The position numbers and the translations under genes were made by a program. Below, in pieces: positions 20,852 through 22,723 of a stretch of DNA of 22,723 nucleotides. This stretch comes from an uncultured Acidimicrobiales bacterium. GTDB lineage: Bacteria; Actinomycetota; Acidimicrobiia; Acidimicrobiales; Iamiaceae. Numbering within the stretch: position 1 is the first letter of the stretch; each line of letters starts with the position of its first letter. The stretch covers positions 1 to 22,723 of the forward strand of contig CALANQ010000074.1 of the NCBI GenBank assembly GCA_937926025.1. The letters run 5' to 3'. Below the pieces are notes generated by a model. The model saw only the letters and a list, made by a program, of their open reading frames with translations, ran no database searches and was not told the origin of the DNA.

Positions 20852-20876
20852 CTACCCGATGGGCGGCCCGGTAGAC
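20852..20876 (-). promoter_or_regulatory. Possible stress-sigma-like promoter
   Basis: On the minus strand GTCT (20876-20873) and GGGTAG (20857-20852) are 15 bases apart, resembling the GTTT-N14-16-GGGTA promoters of SigB/SigF-type factors in actinobacteria. The spacing and position fit, but the -35 has one mismatch and the pattern is short, so chance is a real possibility. Confidence 0.3.
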
Positions 20877-20916
20877 GCCGTTCCCGACGGGACGCGGCCC
20901 AGCTCCGACGCCGGGG

Positions 20917-22723
20917 TCAGTCGGCCAGGGCGACGCCGGTCCCGGTGGGGTCGGCCTCGCCCGTCTGCACCCGCCACAGGGCGGCGTAGAGGCCGCCGTG
21001 CGACACCAGCTCCTCGTGCGTACCGGCCTCGACCACCCGGCCGGCCTCCATCACGTGGATCCGGTGGGCGTGGCGCACCGTGGACAGACGGTGGGCGATG
21101 ACGATGGTGGTCCGGCCCACCGCCACCTTGTCCATCGAGCGCTGGATGGCGGCCTCGGTCTCGTTGTCCACCGCCGAGGTGGCCTCGTCGAGGATGAGGA
21201 TGGCCGGGTCGCGCAGGATGGCTCGGGCGAGCGTGAGGCGCTGGCGCTGCCCGCCGGAGAGCTTGTGGCCCCGCTCACCGACCAGCGTGTCGTACCCGTG
21301 GGACAGCGATTCGATGAACGTGGCCGCCTCGGCCAGCTCGGCGGCCCGGCGGATCTCGTCGTCGGTGGCGTCGAGGCGGCCGTAGGTGAGGTTGTCGCGG
21401 ATGGTCCCGTGGAAGAGGAACACGTCCTGGGCCACGAACCCGGTGGCCCGGCGCAGCGACTCGAACGTGAGCCCCTGGATGGGGGCTTCGTCGACGGCGA
21501 TCGTCCCGGCCGTGGGTTCGTAGAGGCGGAGCAGCAGCTTGACCACGGTGGACTTGCCGGAGCCGGTGGCACCCACGATGGCGTGCGTCTCCCCGGCGGG
21601 GACGTCGATCGACAGGCCCCGCAGCACCGGCGGACCGTTCTCCAGGTAGGAGAAGTGCACGTCGTCGAACGAGACGTGGCCGCGGACCGGGACGGGCAGC
21701 GAGGCCGCCCCCGGGTGGATGGTGGGCTCGGTCTGGAGCAGGCCGAAGATGCGGCGGCAGGAGGCCATCGCCCGCTGGTACAGGTCGAAGATCTCGCCCA
21801 GCGCGGTGAGCGGCCAGAGCAGCCGCTGGGTCATGTACACGAGCATCGAGAAGACGCCGATCTCCATCTCGCCGCGCAGGGCCATGCGGCCGCCGACCAG
21901 CAGGGTCATGGCGAAGCCCGAGAGCACGGCCATGCGGATCAGCGGGTTGAACGCGGTGGACGAGCGGATGGCCACCCGGTTGGCGTCGGCGTACGCCTGG
22001 CTCTCCGACCCGACCAGCTCGGCCTCCCGCTGCTCCCCGCTGAACGCCTTGATGGTGGCCATGCCGCCGATGGCGTTGGTGAGGGTGTCGCTGATGGCGC
22101 CCGCCGCCGCCCGGACCTTGGCGTACTTGGCCTCGAGGCGGGTCTGGTACCAGAGCGAGCCGGCCACGATGATCGGGATCGGGAGGAACGCGAACAGCGC
22201 CAGCCACGGGGACACGACGAAGAACACGATGCCGACGAAGACCACGTTGGCCGCGGTGGCGATGAGCTTGTGCGGGCCGAGGTCCAGGAACCGCTCGAGC
22301 TGGTTCACGTCGTCGTTGAGGACGGCCATCATCCCGCCCGACGTGCGGTCCTCGAAGTAGGCCATCTCCAGGTCCTGCACGTGGCGGTACGTGTCCATCC
22401 GCGCCTCGTGCTCCACCGTCTGGGCCAGGTTCCGCCAGGTGACGACGGCGATGTACTCCGTGATGCTCTCGCAGATCCAGATGACGACCGTGAGCACCAC
22501 CAGGATGCTGAGCTGGGTGAACTTGTCGTCGATTCCGAGCACCGACGCCACCAGGGAGTCGTCGCCCTGGGCCACCACGTCGACCGCCGCGCCGATCAGC
22601 AGCTCGGGCGCCACGTCGAACGCCTTGTTCAGGACGGAGAAGGTGGAGGCGAACCACACCCGGGCCCGGTGGGGCTTCGCGAAGCGCCACAGGTCCTGCA
22701 GGGGCGGGGCTTCCGAGAGCGGG
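20917..22723 (-). CDS. ABC exporter, fused TMD-NBD, 5' end outside window
   Basis: The frame stays open to the right edge, adding 21 codons (PLSEAPPLQDLWRFAKPHRA and one more) before the first in-window GTG at 22659. That reading resembles the start of this family, so the true start lies beyond the window. About six membrane helices occur in the N-terminal two thirds (e.g. LSILVVLTVVIWICESI, ANVVFVGIVFFVVSPWLALF, LPIPIIVAGSLWY). The nucleotide-binding domain has Walker A GATGSGKST, Q-loop VAQDVFLF, signature LSGGQRQR, Walker B ILILDEATSAVD and H-loop IAHRLSTV, all intact. Half-transporters of this type work as dimers and export lipids, drugs or peptides. Substrate unknown. It ends 117 bases before the RsbW-like gene on the same strand. 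Confidence 0.93.
   Translation of the reverse strand, partial: PLSEAPPLQDLWRFAKPHRARVWFASTFSVLNKAFDVAPELLIGAAVDVVAQGDDSLVASVLGIDDKFTQLSILVVLTVVIWICESITEYIAVVTWRNLAQTVEHEARMDTYRHVQDLEMAYFEDRTSGGMMAVLNDDVNQLERFLDLGPHKLIATAANVVFVGIVFFVVSPWLALFAFLPIPIIVAGSLWYQTRLEAKYAKVRAAAGAISDTLTNAIGGMATIKAFSGEQREAELVGSESQAYADANRVAIRSSTAFNPLIRMAVLSGFAMTLLVGGRMALRGEMEIGVFSMLVYMTQRLLWPLTALGEIFDLYQRAMASCRRIFGLLQTEPTIHPGAASLPVPVRGHVSFDDVHFSYLENGPPVLRGLSIDVPAGETHAIVGATGSGKSTVVKLLLRLYEPTAGTIAVDEAPIQGLTFESLRRATGFVAQDVFLFHGTIRDNLTYGRLDATDDEIRRAAELAEAATFIESLSHGYDTLVGERGHKLSGGQRQRLTLARAILRDPAILILDEATSAVDNETEAAIQRSMDKVAVGRTTIVIAHRLSTVRHAHRIHVMEAGRVVEAGTHEELVSHGGLYAALWRVQTGEADPTGTGVALAD

Noticed and set aside
1..22723. tRNA, rRNA, CRISPR array, transposase, phage genes
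   Set aside because: Looked for and not seen: no cloverleaf-like segments, no spaced repeats, and no recombinase or transposase motifs in any plausible frame.

Overview
This window is high-GC, with strong G/C bias at third codon positions, many GTG starts, 4-base ATGA/GTGA gene overlaps and several probably leaderless genes. It encodes an F420-type luciferase-like oxidoreductase, a DUF2510 protein, neocarzinostatin-like domains and a FadD3-like ligase. This points to an actinomycete chromosome, plausibly of the Acidimicrobiia or mycobacterial type (inference). I see no insertion sequence, phage gene, CRISPR array, tRNA or rRNA.

Layout. (1) 1-4637, minus strand: a seven-gene catabolic operon. 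In transcription order it encodes an F420/LLM oxidoreductase, an SDR, a DUF2510 protein, an EthD-domain protein, a second SDR, a SnoaL-like protein and an unknown protein cut by the window edge. A KstR-like operator (4663-4676) precedes it. (2) 4680-4834: a G/C-skewed spacer holding a perfect 30-bp-arm hairpin. (3) 4835-9294, minus strand: a second operon encoding an isochorismatase-fold protein, a FadD3-like acyl-CoA ligase, a DoxX membrane protein, a TetR regulator and a neutral zinc metallopeptidase. A 17-bp palindrome sits at its promoter. (4) 9443-11177, plus: two adjacent membrane-anchored neocarzinostatin-like proteins. (5) 11267-12466, plus: an amidohydrolase with the same 17-bp palindrome in front. 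(6) 12746-13877, plus: a nucleoside deaminase and a macrodomain protein. (7) 13954-15698, plus: TetR, an 18-codon upstream ORF and a TauD-type dioxygenase; the promoter carries two tandem operators. (8) 15673-17521: a small membrane protein (minus), a PPOX-type flavoprotein (plus) and a two-TM protein (minus). (9) 17630-20406, plus: aldehyde dehydrogenase and zinc alcohol dehydrogenase, preceded by a second KstR-like operator. (10) 20416-22723, minus: an RsbW-like ATPase and an ABC exporter cut by the right edge.

How it fits together (inference): the KstR-like sites, the FadD3-like ligase, two SDRs, the F420 enzyme, the EthD and SnoaL proteins, the ADH/ALDH pair and the amidohydrolase suggest degradation of sterols or other polycyclic lipids. 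At least three local regulatory circuits can be read from the DNA: two KstR-like sites, two copies of a TCTGACGG/CCGTCAGA palindrome probably bound by the TetR of operon 3, and an autoregulated tetR-uORF-tauD unit. These circuits, and an isochorismatase-fold protein lacking the usual catalytic residues, are the most notable parts. No single wholly new system is proven by sequence alone.
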